Shown here in pieces: positions 51,408 through 61,717 of a DNA stretch of 64,000 nucleotides. Source of the stretch: Candidatus Pantoea gossypiicola (GTDB lineage: Bacteria > Pseudomonadota > Gammaproteobacteria > Enterobacterales > Enterobacteriaceae); the NCBI RefSeq assembly GCF_008632075.1, contig NZ_VWVM01000017.1, positions 1-64,000 on the forward strand, read 5' to 3'. How positions within the stretch are numbered: the first letter of the stretch is position 1; each line of letters starts with the position of its first letter. A program made the translations under genes and the position numbers. The notes beneath the pieces were generated by a model. The model saw only the letters and a list, made by a program, of their open reading frames with translations. It made no database searches and was not told where the DNA came from.

Positions 51408-52225
51408 ATGCCGTCGCCAAACTGAAAACCGGCCAGGCTGCCATTGAAGTGCTGATCCATATCCATTGACGGCTTTTCACTGCCTGGCTTGCCGACGATA
51501 CGCGCGGGTACGCCTGCTGCCGTGGTGTGTGGTGGCACAGGCTGTAACACCACAGAGCCCGCGCCGATTTTTGCTCCCCTGCCGACTTCAATATTCCCCA
51601 GCACTTTCGCACCGGCACCAATCATCACCCCTTCACGGATTTTCGGATGACGGTCGCCGCTGGTTTTGCCGGTACCGCCCAGCGTCACCGACTGCAGGAT
51701 AGAGACATCATTCTCAACCACGGCGGTTTCACCAATCACAATGCCTGTAGCATGGTCGAGCATGATGCCATGGCCTATATTCGCGGCGGGATGAATGTCG
51801 ACGGCAAAGGAGACAGAGATTTCATTCTGCAGATAAACCGCCAGCGCACGCCGGCCTTCATTCCACAGCCAGTGACCAATGCGGTAGGCCTGAAGCGCAT
51901 GAAATCCTTTGAGATAGAGCAGCGGCGTAGAGTATTTGTCCACTGCCGGGTCGCGCTGGCGCACCGCCTGAATATCGTAAGCCGCAGACATAATCATCGA
52001 TGGATCTTCACGGTAGGCTTCTTCAACGATTTCACGAATGGCGATAGCGGGCATAATCGGGTTAGCCAGCTTGTTGGCCAGCATATAACTCAGTGCGCTA
52101 CCGAGATTTTCATGCTTGAGCAATGTCGCGTGGAAGAAACTGGCCAGCATCGGCTCACAATCAGCCAGGGCGCGCGCTTCTGCTTTGATATTATTCCAGA
52201 CCAGTTCTAACTCATCAGACGACAT
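51404..52225 (-). CDS. cysE: Serine O-acetyltransferase
   Basis: CysE makes O-acetylserine from serine and acetyl-CoA, the entry to cysteine synthesis. The 273-residue protein has an N-terminal helical domain and a left-handed beta-helix with hexapeptide repeats. It also has [19 protein letters not shown] and the GGTGK loop, and the C-terminal tail ends in DGI, the peptide that binds CysK. E. coli CysE is also 273 residues and is feedback-inhibited by cysteine. It lies at the end of the yibN-grxC-secB-gpsA-cysE operon. Confidence 0.98.
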   Translation of the reverse strand: MSSDELELVWNNIKAEARALADCEPMLASFFHATLLKHENLGSALSYMLANKLANPIMPAIAIREIVEEAYREDPSMIMSAAYDIQAVRQRDPAVDKYSTPLLYLKGFHALQAYRIGHWLWNEGRRALAVYLQNEISVSFAVDIHPAANIGHGIMLDHATGIVIGETAVVENDVSILQSVTLGGTGKTSGDRHPKIREGVMIGAGAKVLGNIEVGRGAKIGAGSVVLQPVPPHTTAAGVPARIVGKPGSEKPSMDMDQHFNGSLAGFQFGDGI

Positions 52226-52293
52226 TGCTGTTTTCTCCCGATAAAAAAAGCGCCTGATTGGGCGCTGCAGGTGATGATGCTACGCGTCCTGCG

Positions 52294-53310
52294 TTAGCTG
52301 ATGCTGTTTTCGTCCTTCCTTGTTCGTCCCAGCAGGCTCAATGCTGCATCTCTCGCCGGTTTTTCGCAATACAACACCTGATAAATCTGCTCAGTGATCG
52401 GCATTTCAACACCAAAACGTGCAGCCAATGCTTTGACTTCTTTGGTATTTCTGTAGCCTTCTACAACTTGTCCGATAATGCGTTGTGCGCTATCTACATC
52501 CTCGCCCTGGCCCAGCATCATGCCAAAACGACGATTTCGCGACTGATTATCGGTACAGGTCAGCACCAGATCGCCCAGACCGGCCATACCCATAAAGGTG
52601 GTGGGATCGGCACCCAGCGCTGCGCCCAGCCGGCTCATTTCAGCCAGACCGCGGGTGATCAATGCAGTACGCGCATTCGCGCCAAAACCAATTCCGTCGG
52701 ACATCCCGGCACCAATAGCGATGACGTTTTTTACCGCGCCGCCCAGCTGTACGCCGATGAAATCAGGATTGTTATAAACGCGGAAGCTTTTACCGCAGTG
52801 CAGCTTCTGCTGCAGGTCGTCCGCAAACTGCGCATCTGTAGCGGCCAGTGCGATGGCTGTGGGTAATCCTGCCGCCAGCTCTTTCGCAAAGGTCGGCCCG
52901 GAGATCACGGCCAGCGGAATAGCATCGCCCACAATTTCACGTGCCACGTCCTGCAGCAGACGCCCCGTCTCTTTTTCCAGTCCTTTGGTCGCCCAGACAA
53001 TACGCGAGTCTGGACGCAGATGAGGTTTAATCTGCTGCAGCACATCGCCAAACACATGACTCGGCACCACGATTAATAAATCGCGGCTGGCGGCAATGGT
53101 TTTGGTCAGATCAGGCTCAAGGGAGAGATTGTCGGGGAACGAAACATCGGGCAGGAAAGCAGTGTTGCAGCGGTCAGTCTGAAGTTGCGCCAGATGCGCC
53201 GGGTTATGTCCCCACAACAGCACCGGGTGGCCGTTACGGGCCAGCGTAATCGCCAAAGCGGTGCCGTAAGAACCGGCACCGATGACGCTAATCGAAGCGT
53301 GAGTTGTCAT
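52294..53310 (-). CDS. gpsA: Glycerol-3-phosphate dehydrogenase [NAD(P)+]
   Basis: GpsA reduces dihydroxyacetone phosphate to glycerol-3-phosphate for phospholipid synthesis. The 338-residue protein has [12 protein letters not shown] (nucleotide loop) at the N-terminus, LKNV-type [12 protein letters not shown] with the catalytic Lys, and GLGDLVLTC. The ATG overlaps the secB stop by one base (TGATG), so translation is coupled. Confidence 0.98.
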   Translation of the reverse strand: MTTHASISVIGAGSYGTALAITLARNGHPVLLWGHNPAHLAQLQTDRCNTAFLPDVSFPDNLSLEPDLTKTIAASRDLLIVVPSHVFGDVLQQIKPHLRPDSRIVWATKGLEKETGRLLQDVAREIVGDAIPLAVISGPTFAKELAAGLPTAIALAATDAQFADDLQQKLHCGKSFRVYNNPDFIGVQLGGAVKNVIAIGAGMSDGIGFGANARTALITRGLAEMSRLGAALGADPTTFMGMAGLGDLVLTCTDNQSRNRRFGMMLGQGEDVDSAQRIIGQVVEGYRNTKEVKALAARFGVEMPITEQIYQVLYCEKPARDAALSLLGRTRKDENSIS

Positions 53311-53780
53311 CAGGCATCCTGATGTGGTTCAGCACCTTCTTCACCTTGTTGCTGCTGCAGGTAGTTCATGAACAGCGCATCAAAGTTAACCGGTGCCAGG
53401 TTCAGCTGCGGGAAGGTACCACGTGATACCAGGCTGGTAATGCATTCGCGTGCGTATGGGAACAGAATGTTCGGGCAGTATGCCCCCAGGCAATGTGCCA
53501 TCTGCGTTCCTTCGATACCGCTGATGGTGAAAATACCGGCCTGTTGAACTTCACACAGGAAAGCGGTTTCTTCGCCCACATTTGCGGTTACAGTCACACG
53601 AAGTACCACTTCGTAAACTTCGTCAGCCAGCTGAGAAGATGCAGTGTCCAGGTCCAGCTTAACGTCCGGTTCCCACTCTTTCTGGAAAACCTGCGGGGCA
53701 TTTGGCGCTTCAAAAGAGATATCTTTAGTGAATACGCGCTGAATCTGGAACTGCATTTCGTTGGTGTTGTGTTCTGACAT
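53310..53780 (-). CDS. secB: Protein-export chaperone SecB
   Basis: SecB is a homotetrameric cytosolic chaperone that keeps precursors unfolded and hands them to SecA. The 156-residue acidic protein has [19 protein letters not shown] at the start and [11 protein letters not shown] in the middle. The tail rich in Glu and Gln is typical. It sits between grxC and gpsA as in E. coli, 38 bp behind grxC. Confidence 0.98.
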   Translation of the reverse strand: MSEHNTNEMQFQIQRVFTKDISFEAPNAPQVFQKEWEPDVKLDLDTASSQLADEVYEVVLRVTVTANVGEETAFLCEVQQAGIFTISGIEGTQMAHCLGAYCPNILFPYARECITSLVSRGTFPQLNLAPVNFDALFMNYLQQQQGEEGAEPHQDA

Positions 53781-53818
53781 GTGACCAAATCCTATATATG
53801 AGGTTGTCCGGCGTAAAA

Positions 53819-54073
53819 TTACGCCTGCAGTAAGGGATCTAAACCTTCGCGATTATCGAGTGCGAATAAGTCATCGCAGCCGCCAATGTGCTGCGCATCA
53901 ATAAAAATCTGAGGCACGGTGGTACGACCGCTACGCTTGATCATCTCTTCGCGCTTCGCCATATCACCATCGATAGGGATTTCCTGAAACGAAACGCCTT
54001 TTTGCGTTAACAGCGCCTTCGCACGATGGCAGTAAGGACAGGTGGCCTTGGTATACATTTCAACATTTGCCAT
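53819..54073 (-). CDS. grxC: Glutaredoxin 3
   Basis: GrxC is a small dithiol glutaredoxin. The 84 residues contain active-site CPYC (12-15), TVPQIFI with the cis-Pro, and the GGCDD glutathione loop. The start at MANVEMYTK was chosen over an in-frame Met three codons upstream. It stands between yibN (19 bp) and secB. Confidence 0.97.
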   Translation of the reverse strand: MANVEMYTKATCPYCHRAKALLTQKGVSFQEIPIDGDMAKREEMIKRSGRTTVPQIFIDAQHIGGCDDLFALDNREGLDPLLQA

Positions 54074-54092
54074 GATCAGCACCTTTGTAAGA

Positions 54093-54524
54093 TTATTTAC
54101 CGCGAACTAACGGCAGATTTTCGCCGCTCCAGCCACTGATGCCCTCTTTCAGCACTGAAACCTGCTCAAAGCCTGCCGCGCTGAGATGTGCAGCAGAATC
54201 GCCTGCGCTTTGTCCGGTTGCACACACCACAATTATGGGCTGCGCTTTATGCTTTGCCAGTTCGTCGAGGTTGCCTTTTTTAATCTCAGCGGCTGCCACA
54301 TTCAGCGCACCTGAAATATGCCCCCTGCGGAAATCGTCGCGCGAACGCACGTCTACTACTACCGCGTCCTCTTTGTTAATCAGGCGGGTGGCTTCACCGC
54401 GGCTGATCGTTTTTACCTTAGAGAACATTCCTTTAACGGTAGTCACAATCACCATAACGAGTAAAACGACCCATGCCAGACTCAGGATGGGGTGATTGCT
54501 TGCAAACTGCATAATTTCTTGCAT
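54093..54524 (-). CDS. yibN: Membrane-anchored rhodanese-like protein YibN
   Basis: The 143-residue protein has an N-terminal membrane helix (about 12-30) and a rhodanese domain with the likely nucleophile Cys101 in [10 protein letters not shown]. It is the first gene of the grxC-secB-gpsA-cysE group. Rhodaneses move sulfane sulfur; recent E. coli work links YibN to membrane-protein biogenesis, but I cannot judge that from sequence. Confidence 0.94.
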   Translation of the reverse strand: MQEIMQFASNHPILSLAWVVLLVMVIVTTVKGMFSKVKTISRGEATRLINKEDAVVVDVRSRDDFRRGHISGALNVAAAEIKKGNLDELAKHKAQPIIVVCATGQSAGDSAAHLSAAGFEQVSVLKEGISGWSGENLPLVRGK

Positions 54525-54776
54525 GAGGGGTAACGACTCCAGACCGGGCTAATAAGCTAAAACAAGGGTTCTGAGTATACCTGCGCCACTTCGCATGTAC
54601 AGATGCTATGCGGCCAGAGTATCGATTTGTGCTCCATTTTCCAAAAAAAGTGGCTGAAAGGCAAAAATGGCGTAAGGGTTAATCCATGTCATGGCGAAAG
54701 TGGACATAACTGGAAAAGCAAATGCCCGCTGGCAGCACTGGTAAGCGGCGGTTCATCGTGGAATAATCATTGGCCT

Positions 54777-56078
54777 ATGAAGGGAAAAACAACCGTTTCG
54801 CACACAAGGACCCGTCCCAACGGCGATAACCTGCCGTTGTTCACACACCTGTCCAGCCTCTCCCTTAGTCTGCTTTGCGCGGGAGCCCTGTTGTTGCCTG
54901 CCGCTGCTCACAGCGCAGAGGACAGTAAATCTCAGCTGCAATCCATTCAGCAAAACATTGCGGCAAAAGAGAAAAGCGTTAAAGCGCAGAAACTGCAGCG
55001 CAGCAAACTGCTGGATCAGTTGCAGAGCCAGGAGAAAGTCATCGCGCTGGCGAGCCGTCAGTTGCGTGACACCCGCAATAGCCTCACCGCTCTGAATGAC
55101 GAAATCAGGCAGCTCGCTGCCTCCATCGCCCGCCTTGAAAAACAGCAAACTCAGCAGGAAAGCCTGCTTTCTGAGCAACTTGATGCGGCATTTCGTCAGG
55201 GTCAGCACAGCGGCGTACAGCTGTTGATGGGCGGTGAAGAGAGCCAGCGCAGTGAGCGTATTCTGGCCTATTTCGGCTACCTGAACGCTGCCCGCCAGAA
55301 AAGTATCGAATCGCTGCAAAAGACTCGTGAGGATTTGGATCAGCAACGTGCCTCGCTGGAGCAGAAGCAACAGCAGCAGAAAGAGTTATTAGCACAGCAG
55401 CAGGGCCAGCAGCAGAAGCTGCAACAGGCGAGCGAAGCGCGTAAAAAGACCCTGACGTCACTGGAAAGCGCGCTGGAAAAAGATCAGGCCGATCTGGTCG
55501 AGATGCGTCAGAACGAAAGCCGTCTGCAGGATAAGATCGCTCGCGCGGAACGCGAGGCGCGTGAGCGGGCAGCACGTGAAGCCCGTGAGGCGGAAAAAGT
55601 GCGTCAGCGTCAGGCGCAGGCGAAAGCCAAAGGCTCCAGTTATCAGCCAACCCAGAGCGAACGTGAACTGGTAGCCCGCACGGGTGGACTGGGGCGCGCG
55701 GGCGGACAGGCGTTGTGGCCGGTGCGCGGACGTATTGAACATCGCTTTGGTGAACAGCTGCAGGGTGAACTGCGCTGGAAAGGACTGGTGATTGATGCGC
55801 GGGAAGGTACCGAGGTGAAAGCTATCGCGGATGGTCGTGTGCTGATGGCCGACTGGTTGCAGGGCTACGGACTGGTGGTTGTGCTGGAGCACGGCAAAGG
55901 TGATATGAGCCTGTATGGCTACAACCAAAGCGCGCTGGTGAGCGTGGGTACGCAGGTGAAGGCAGGACAGCCTATCGCACTGGTGGGCACCAGTGGTGGC
56001 CGCGGTACCCCGTCGCTCTATTTTGAAATCCGACGTCAGGGACAGGCCGTCAATCCACTCCCGTGGTTAGGAAAATAA
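54777..56078 (+). CDS. envC: Amidase activator EnvC (murein hydrolase activator)
   Basis: EnvC activates the amidases AmiA and AmiB to split septal murein, recruited by FtsEX. The 433-residue protein has a signal peptide (about 1-47), a long coiled coil (about 50-290, Gln/Lys/Glu-rich) and a C-terminal degenerate LytM domain (RWKGLVIDAREGTEVKAIADGR, YGLVVVLEHGKGDMSLYGYN). The start at 54777 places the signal peptide sensibly; the upstream in-frame extension of 58 residues is unlike any signal. The ribosome binding site is poor, so the start is moderately certain. In E. coli gpmI precedes envC; here it is absent. Confidence 0.93.
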   Translation: MKGKTTVSHTRTRPNGDNLPLFTHLSSLSLSLLCAGALLLPAAAHSAEDSKSQLQSIQQNIAAKEKSVKAQKLQRSKLLDQLQSQEKVIALASRQLRDTRNSLTALNDEIRQLAASIARLEKQQTQQESLLSEQLDAAFRQGQHSGVQLLMGGEESQRSERILAYFGYLNAARQKSIESLQKTREDLDQQRASLEQKQQQQKELLAQQQGQQQKLQQASEARKKTLTSLESALEKDQADLVEMRQNESRLQDKIARAEREARERAAREAREAEKVRQRQAQAKAKGSSYQPTQSERELVARTGGLGRAGGQALWPVRGRIEHRFGEQLQGELRWKGLVIDAREGTEVKAIADGRVLMADWLQGYGLVVVLEHGKGDMSLYGYNQSALVSVGTQVKAGQPIALVGTSGGRGTPSLYFEIRRQGQAVNPLPWLGK

Positions 56079-56081
56079 GTT

Positions 56082-56984
56082 TTGCTGCAACGTCGAAAAA
56101 TTTCCATTCTGTTGAGCGCCTTACTGTTCAGCTACGCTGCACAGGCGGGCAAACTGGCTATTGTCATCGATGATGTCGGCTATCGCCCTGCTGAAGAGAA
56201 CAAAGTCCTGCAGATGCCGCAGGCTATTTCAGTGGCGGTCTTGCCCAACGCGCCCCATGCCCGTGAAATGGCGACTAAAGCACATCAGAGTGGTCACGAA
56301 GTGCTGATCCATCTGCCGATGGCACCACTGAGCAAACAGCCGCTGGAAAAAGATACCTTAACGCCGGAGATGAGCAGCGAAGAGGTGACCCGCATCATGC
56401 GTAATGCGGTTAACAACGTGCCTTATGCTGTCGGTCTGAACAACCACATGGGCAGCAGGATGACCTCAAGCCTGCCCGGCATGCAAAAGGTGATGCAGGC
56501 GCTGAACCACTACAATCTCTACTTTCTGGATAGCATGACCATCGCCAACAGTCAGGCGATACCTGCCGCGCAGGGTACCCAGGTCAAAGTGTTAAAACGC
56601 CGGGTATTCCTTGATGACAGCCAGGATATTAACGCCATTCGTCAGCAGTTCAGCCGGGCAGTGAAACTGGCACAGCGCGACGGTTATGCGATTGCGATTG
56701 GTCACCCTCACCCGACTACCGTACGGGTGCTGCAGCAGATGTTACCCACACTGCCAGCCGACATTACGCTGGTTCGACCCAGCCAGCTGCTGAATGAATC
56801 ACTCCGAAGCGGCTCACGGACACCTGCGGCTCCGGCAAAACCGATACCACCACGTTTCCAGCCTGCCGCCCAGTGTCAAGCGAAGCAACCGCTGGCACCG
56901 GTTGCGGCGACCCGAGCCTTAGGGGTCATCGCTGAAAGTGTGAATCACAGCCCACTGTTTACCACGCTAAAAAATCTGTTCTGA
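56082..56984 (+). CDS. yibQ: YibQ-like divergent polysaccharide deacetylase family protein
   Basis: The 300-residue secreted protein begins with a signal peptide (about 1-22) followed by KLAIVIDDVGYRP. It then has the HEVLIHLPMAP and GLNNHMGSRMTS segments of the divergent polysaccharide deacetylase group, close to E. coli YibQ. Substrate and activity are not established. The start is TTG at 56082, preceded by AGGAAAA and only 3 bp behind the envC stop, so the two are probably co-translated. The conserved envC linkage suggests a role in cell-wall remodelling. Confidence 0.88.
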   Translation: MLQRRKISILLSALLFSYAAQAGKLAIVIDDVGYRPAEENKVLQMPQAISVAVLPNAPHAREMATKAHQSGHEVLIHLPMAPLSKQPLEKDTLTPEMSSEEVTRIMRNAVNNVPYAVGLNNHMGSRMTSSLPGMQKVMQALNHYNLYFLDSMTIANSQAIPAAQGTQVKVLKRRVFLDDSQDINAIRQQFSRAVKLAQRDGYAIAIGHPHPTTVRVLQQMLPTLPADITLVRPSQLLNESLRSGSRTPAAPAKPIPPRFQPAAQCQAKQPLAPVAATRALGVIAESVNHSPLFTTLKNLF

Positions 56985-57086
56985 TTTGCTATGAATGCTA
57001 AGTCTCCGTCTTAGCGTTCATTTATACGCAGAAATTACTATAATCCTGGGTCGGGCGATAACGGCTGTGCGGAAACAGTGATAGGG

Positions 57087-58316
57087 ATGACGATAAATAA
57101 ACAAAAAATCCTGCTGCTGGATAACGGCAGAGAGTGGGGCGGCGGCACCAACAGTATGCTGGAGCTGCTGAAGCGTATCGATCGTCAAAAATTTGATATC
57201 ACCTGCTGCTTCTACCATAACTACAGCCGTGGCAACGACGAAACGATTGAGGCCACGTTGAATGCGCTGGCCATTCCGGTCTTTTTTATTCCGCAAATCA
57301 AACAGCCACGCTGGGCAAAATTTGTTAAAGAAGCCGTGCGCGCGCTGCTGTTTTTCAATAAACAGCTCAAGAAGCGCGCTATTGATGAGATTGATACGCG
57401 CTGGCGAATTATGCCCAATGCCAGCAAAATCAATTCACTGCTGCAGTTGGGTAACTTCGACACGCTCTATATGAATAACCAGCCCAGCACCAATGTGGAA
57501 GGTTATCTGGCCGCGCGCAGCCTCGACGTTGCGGTGGTTCAACACTGCCGTATCGATCCGGTTCTGGAACCGCGGCTGGTCAGCATGGTGAATCAGGATT
57601 GTCAGGCTGTGATTGCCGTTTCTCAGGGCGTCAATAACACCCTGCGACGCCATGGTATCGATGCGGAACGCTGTTTTACCGTCAGTAATGCTATCGACGT
57701 TCACCAGACTCTGCCTGACCGCCTTGAAGTCCGCCAGCGTTTTAAACTCTCTCCTTCGACCTTTGTATTTGGCACTATCGGCTCCCTGATATTGCGCAAA
57801 TCTAATCACCATATCCTGCAGGCGCTGGGCCGTTTTAAACGCGCAAATCCCGATGCAGACTGGCGGATGGTGATTGTCGGCGCGGGTCCGGAACTTCAGC
57901 ATCTGCTGCAGCTTGCTACAGCAGAGCACATCCAGCAGCACGTGGTTTTTACGGGCTTTCAGAATAATGCTCTCGATTACCTCACGGCTTTTGATGCGTT
58001 TATTCTGGCCTCACGCAGTGAAGGTTTACCCCGGGTTGTGCTGGAGGCGATGCTGGTGAATACCGCCGTTGTGGGATCCCGTGTGGTCGGCACTGCCGAA
58101 TTGATCAGTCATGACGAAACCGGGCTGCTGTTTGATTATGGCAACGTGGTACAACTGACCCAGCACCTGACCGCACTGTGGCAGGATACGGAATTGCGTC
58201 AACGCCTGACCAATGCGGCAGCGAAACGCGTACGTGAACAGTACGCCATTGAAACCTATATCAGCGGCGTCGAGAATATTCTGCAAAGCGTCGCCAAAAA
58301 GAAACCTCATGCTTAA
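57087..58316 (+). CDS. Glycosyltransferase family 4 protein
   Basis: The 409-residue protein starts MTINKQKILLLDNGREWGGGTNSM and has a GT-B fold. The central region is typical of GT4 (FGTIGSLILRKSNHHILQAL and IVGAGPELQHLLQLA). The E-x7-E motif lies in SRSEGLPRVVLEAM near residue 310. The ATG at 57087 is used because the in-frame GTG at 57078 has no spacing for the GGAAA upstream. It lies between yibQ and tdh, where E. coli carries the GT2 gene waaH, so this is a different enzyme at the LPS-core margin. The acceptor is unknown. It overlaps the next gene by 8 bp. Confidence 0.85.
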   Translation: MTINKQKILLLDNGREWGGGTNSMLELLKRIDRQKFDITCCFYHNYSRGNDETIEATLNALAIPVFFIPQIKQPRWAKFVKEAVRALLFFNKQLKKRAIDEIDTRWRIMPNASKINSLLQLGNFDTLYMNNQPSTNVEGYLAARSLDVAVVQHCRIDPVLEPRLVSMVNQDCQAVIAVSQGVNNTLRRHGIDAERCFTVSNAIDVHQTLPDRLEVRQRFKLSPSTFVFGTIGSLILRKSNHHILQALGRFKRANPDADWRMVIVGAGPELQHLLQLATAEHIQQHVVFTGFQNNALDYLTAFDAFILASRSEGLPRVVLEAMLVNTAVVGSRVVGTAELISHDETGLLFDYGNVVQLTQHLTALWQDTELRQRLTNAAAKRVREQYAIETYISGVENILQSVAKKKPHA

Positions 58317-59220
58317 TTTTTTAAATCCCCGTTACCGCCATATCAGAGCGCGCCATAACCTGCCTTATTCGCAAAAAGAGGTTCAGGGCACTGTGCCGGT
58401 CACGTCTGTCGTGATCCCCTGCACGGGCGCGGACTATATTGAAGAAGCCCTGCTCAGTGCCGATTTTGCGGCGCGTTTCGCGACGGAGACAAAAGAGGTC
58501 GTGATTGTCAGCGATCAGCCAGCGCACGCCTTTGGCAGCCTGCCGGCTAAAACCCGCGTGGTGACGCTGGATGTTCCGCATCGGGAAGAAAATTATCGCT
58601 ATAAGCAAATCTATCGCAGTCGTTTGATCAAGTTGCAGGCACCTTTGCAGGCAGAAGGCGACGGTATTCTGATGATCGATTCCGACCTCAATCTGCTTAA
58701 GATGCCGCAGATTATGATGAAACCCGGCCATCTCTATTCCAGCTTCCGTCAGGGGAAAATGATTGCCAAGCTGGACGGTGCGCCGGAAGCGGCGATCCCC
58801 GCCTACTATCCGCATAGTATCCGGCCTTATCTGGCAGACCACGTAAATGGCGCTTACCTGGCTGCCACCCGTGAAGTCTGGCAGCGCATTTCGCCGCTTT
58901 GGCTGACGCTGTTTAATGATACCTGGAATTTAATGAACGACAGCCAGCCGCCTACTGACCAGCTGCCGCTCGCGGTGTTGCTCGACATGCTGGATATTAA
59001 AACTGTCAATCTGGGGGAATGGGCTAACTGGCCGGTCTCAAAAAAAATTGGCGGTCAGTCGGCAGTCATCCCGCCGGATGTGGTTGGGGCGCATGGCGGC
59101 TTTCCGCTGTCGGAATGGCAAAAATACCTGGCCGACCCGCAGCAGCCGCTGAACTTTAAAGGTCAGGATTACACGCGCAAAGTGCGCTACCTGACCGACG
59201 AAGAGAAGAAGCAAAGCTAA
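58309..59220 (+). CDS. Putative GT-A type glycosyltransferase
   Basis: A 303-residue protein that I do not recognise as a named family. It has a Rossmann-like start (TVPVTSVVIPCTGADYIEEAL), then GILMIDSDLNLL with a DSD motif (124-126) suitable for metal and nucleotide-sugar binding, and a Trp/Pro-rich C-terminal half. There is no signal peptide or membrane helix. Its ATG overlaps the stop of the preceding GT4 gene by 8 bp, so the pair is coupled and likely acts on the same glycan. The function as a transferase is inferred from the DxD motif and linkage. Confidence 0.6.
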   Translation: MLNFLNPRYRHIRARHNLPYSQKEVQGTVPVTSVVIPCTGADYIEEALLSADFAARFATETKEVVIVSDQPAHAFGSLPAKTRVVTLDVPHREENYRYKQIYRSRLIKLQAPLQAEGDGILMIDSDLNLLKMPQIMMKPGHLYSSFRQGKMIAKLDGAPEAAIPAYYPHSIRPYLADHVNGAYLAATREVWQRISPLWLTLFNDTWNLMNDSQPPTDQLPLAVLLDMLDIKTVNLGEWANWPVSKKIGGQSAVIPPDVVGAHGGFPLSEWQKYLADPQQPLNFKGQDYTRKVRYLTDEEKKQS

Positions 59221-59251
59221 TCAGGCGGCCGCCACATTGGCGGCCGTTGCT

Positions 59252-60280
59252 TTAATCCCAGCTCAGTATCACTTTCCCCGATCGTCCTGAACGCATCTCA
59301 TCGAAGCCCTGCTGGAAATCGTCAATGCCAAAGCGATGGGTAATCACTGGCGTTAAATCGAGGCCGGACTGAATCAGCGCCGCCATTTTGTACCAGGTTT
59401 CAAACATCTCACGGCCATAGATGCCTTTGATGAAAAGCCCCTTAAAGATTACCTGGTTCCAGTCGATTGCCATTTCACCCGGCGGGATACCCAGCAGTGC
59501 GATACGCCCACCGTGATTCATCACCTCCAGCAATGAACGGAAGGCAGGAGGTGCGCCTGACATCTCCAGCCCGACATCAAATCCTTCCGTCATACCCAGC
59601 GAATGCATCACTTCCCGCAGGTCTTCATTCGCCACATTGACCGCGCGCGTGACGCCCATTTTCCGCGCCAGTGCCAGTCGATACTCATTGATGTCAGTAA
59701 TCACCACATTGCGTGCGCCGACATGCCGACAGACCGCGGCGGCCATGATGCCGATAGGACCCGCGCCGGAGATCAGTACATCCTCGCCGACCAGATCGAA
59801 CGAGAGTGCGGTGTGCACCGCATTGCCGAACGGATCAAAGATTGCCGCCAGTTCATCGGAAATGTTGTCGGGAATTTTAAATGCATTAAAGGCGGGGATG
59901 ACCAGATACTCCGCAAAGCAGCCCTGACGGTTAACGCCCACGCCCATCGTGTTGCGGCATAAATGGGTGCGTCCGGCGCGGCAGTTGCGGCAGTGTCCAC
60001 AGGTAATATGCCCTTCGCCCGAAACCCGGTCTCCAATCGTAAAGCCTTTCACTTCCTGTCCAATCGCCACCACCTCACCCACATACTCATGCCCGACAAT
60101 CATCGGCACCGGAATGGTTTTGCGCGACCAGTCATCCCAGTTGTAGATATGGACATCGGTGCCGCAGATGGCGGTTTTACGAATCTTAATCAGCAGATCG
60201 TTATGCCCCGGCTCTGGAACCGGGGCATCGGTCACCATCCAGATGCCCGCTTCCTTCTTCAGCTTGGCGAGTGCTTTCAT
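59252..60280 (-). CDS. tdh: L-threonine 3-dehydrogenase
   Basis: Tdh oxidises threonine to 2-amino-3-ketobutyrate with NAD+. The 342-residue zinc alcohol-dehydrogenase family protein has [13 protein letters not shown] with the catalytic zinc Cys. The GHEYVGEV segment, the structural-zinc cysteines ([15 protein letters not shown]) and [15 protein letters not shown] (NAD loop) follow. It follows kbl by 10 bp, forming the kbl-tdh threonine degradation operon. Confidence 0.97.
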   Translation of the reverse strand: MKALAKLKKEAGIWMVTDAPVPEPGHNDLLIKIRKTAICGTDVHIYNWDDWSRKTIPVPMIVGHEYVGEVVAIGQEVKGFTIGDRVSGEGHITCGHCRNCRAGRTHLCRNTMGVGVNRQGCFAEYLVIPAFNAFKIPDNISDELAAIFDPFGNAVHTALSFDLVGEDVLISGAGPIGIMAAAVCRHVGARNVVITDINEYRLALARKMGVTRAVNVANEDLREVMHSLGMTEGFDVGLEMSGAPPAFRSLLEVMNHGGRIALLGIPPGEMAIDWNQVIFKGLFIKGIYGREMFETWYKMAALIQSGLDLTPVITHRFGIDDFQQGFDEMRSGRSGKVILSWD

Positions 60281-60290
60281 GACGGACTCC

Positions 60291-61487
60291 TCAGGCGATG
60301 ACGCCCAGTTGTTTGCCGATGCGGGTAAAGGCCGCCACCGCACGTTCCAGCTGTTGCTGGGTGTGCGCCGCAGAGATCTGGGTGCGAATGCGTGCCTGAC
60401 CTTTTGGCACCACCGGATAGAAGAAGCCAGTCACATAGATGCCTTCCAGTTGCAGCAGGCGGGCAAACGCCTGGGCGACGCTGGCTTCTCCCAGCATCAC
60501 CGGGATAATGGCGTGATCGGCACCGGCCAGCGTAAAGCCCGCCGCCGTCATCTGCTCGCGGAAGTAACGGGCGTTGTCCCACAGACGCTGACGCAGTCCG
60601 TCGCCTTCACTGAGCAGATCCAGCACCCGCAGCGAGGCGGCCACAATGGCCGGAGCCAGCGAGTTAGAGAACAGATAGGGACGGGAACGCTGGCGTAACC
60701 ACTCCACGACGTCGGCTTTTGCTGCGGTATAGCCACCTGATGCGCCGCCAAGCGCTTTACCCAGCGTGCCTGTAATGATGTCTACCCGGCCCATGACGTC
60801 ACAATATTCATGGGTGCCGCGTCCGGTGTTCCCGACAAAGCCCACCGCATGGGAATCATCCACCATCACCAGCGCGGAGAACTCATCAGCCAGATCGCAA
60901 ATGGCTGACAGATTCGCAATCACCCCATCCATTGAGAAGACACCATCGGTGGCAATCAGAATATGACGGGCACCTTTATTGCGCGCTTCCTGTAAACAGG
61001 CACGCAGCTGCGCCATATCGTTATTGCCATAGCGATAACGCTGCGCTTTGCACAGCCGGACGCCGTCGATAATTGAGGCATGATTCAGCGCATCCGAGAT
61101 AACGGCATCCTGCGCATCGAGCAGGGTTTCAAACAGGCCGCCGTTCGCATCGAAACAGGAGGAGTAGAGAATGGCATCCTCCATGCCGAGAAACTCAGCC
61201 AGCCGCTTTTCCAGCTGTTTATGGCTGTCCTGCGTGCCGCAGATAAAGCGCACCGACGCCATGCCGAAACCGTGCGAATCCATCCCCTCTTTCGCCGCCT
61301 GAATCAGCGCCGGATGGTTCGCTAAACCTAAGTAGTTATTGGCGCAGAAGTTAATCACTGCCGGCTCGCTGCCAACCGCGATCTCCGTCTGCTGGGCAGA
61401 GGTAATGATCCGCTCCTGTTTAAACAGTCCTTCCTGACGTGCATCATCAAGTTGCTGACGAAGTTGTTGATAAAATTGCGCAGGCAT
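60291..61487 (-). CDS. kbl: 2-amino-3-ketobutyrate coenzyme A ligase
   Basis: Kbl cleaves 2-amino-3-ketobutyrate with CoA to glycine and acetyl-CoA using PLP. The 398 residues equal E. coli Kbl; [25 protein letters not shown] and the PLP-lysine motif [13 protein letters not shown] are intact. Two adjacent ATG codons occur (61490 and 61487). GAGGAG has better spacing to the second, which also gives the family length. Confidence 0.97.
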   Translation of the reverse strand: MPAQFYQQLRQQLDDARQEGLFKQERIITSAQQTEIAVGSEPAVINFCANNYLGLANHPALIQAAKEGMDSHGFGMASVRFICGTQDSHKQLEKRLAEFLGMEDAILYSSCFDANGGLFETLLDAQDAVISDALNHASIIDGVRLCKAQRYRYGNNDMAQLRACLQEARNKGARHILIATDGVFSMDGVIANLSAICDLADEFSALVMVDDSHAVGFVGNTGRGTHEYCDVMGRVDIITGTLGKALGGASGGYTAAKADVVEWLRQRSRPYLFSNSLAPAIVAASLRVLDLLSEGDGLRQRLWDNARYFREQMTAAGFTLAGADHAIIPVMLGEASVAQAFARLLQLEGIYVTGFFYPVVPKGQARIRTQISAAHTQQQLERAVAAFTRIGKQLGVIA

Positions 61488-61651
61488 CATTGCTCTCCTC
61501 AGATGGCAAAAATCTGGCATATCTTACTGAACAGGCCGCTTCTTCACGATAAATCGCCCAACAGAATGTCATTTTTGCAGCATAGTTCACGCCGCGACGA
61601 TGTACGCACAACGCGTTACAGAGTCATCTGGCTGTCTGCACTCTGATGAAA

Positions 61652-61694
61652 TGTTATGATGTGAGGTATTCGTGTGTGAAACCTCCTGTTTCAC
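61652..61694 (+). promoter_or_regulatory. hldD promoter region with 5'-UTR hairpin
   Basis: An extended -10 TGTTATGAT (TGn at 61652-61654, hexamer 61655-61660) is followed by a perfect inverted repeat, GTGAAAC-CTCCT-GTTTCAC (61676-61694), 23 bp before the hldD ATG. TGTGAAA and CCCCACAA around the repeat also resemble a sigma-32 promoter (12 bp spacer), which would fit the known heat induction of E. coli hldD (htrM). Confidence 0.55.
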
Positions 61695-61717
61695 CCCACA
61701 ACGTTGAAGGTAACAAC

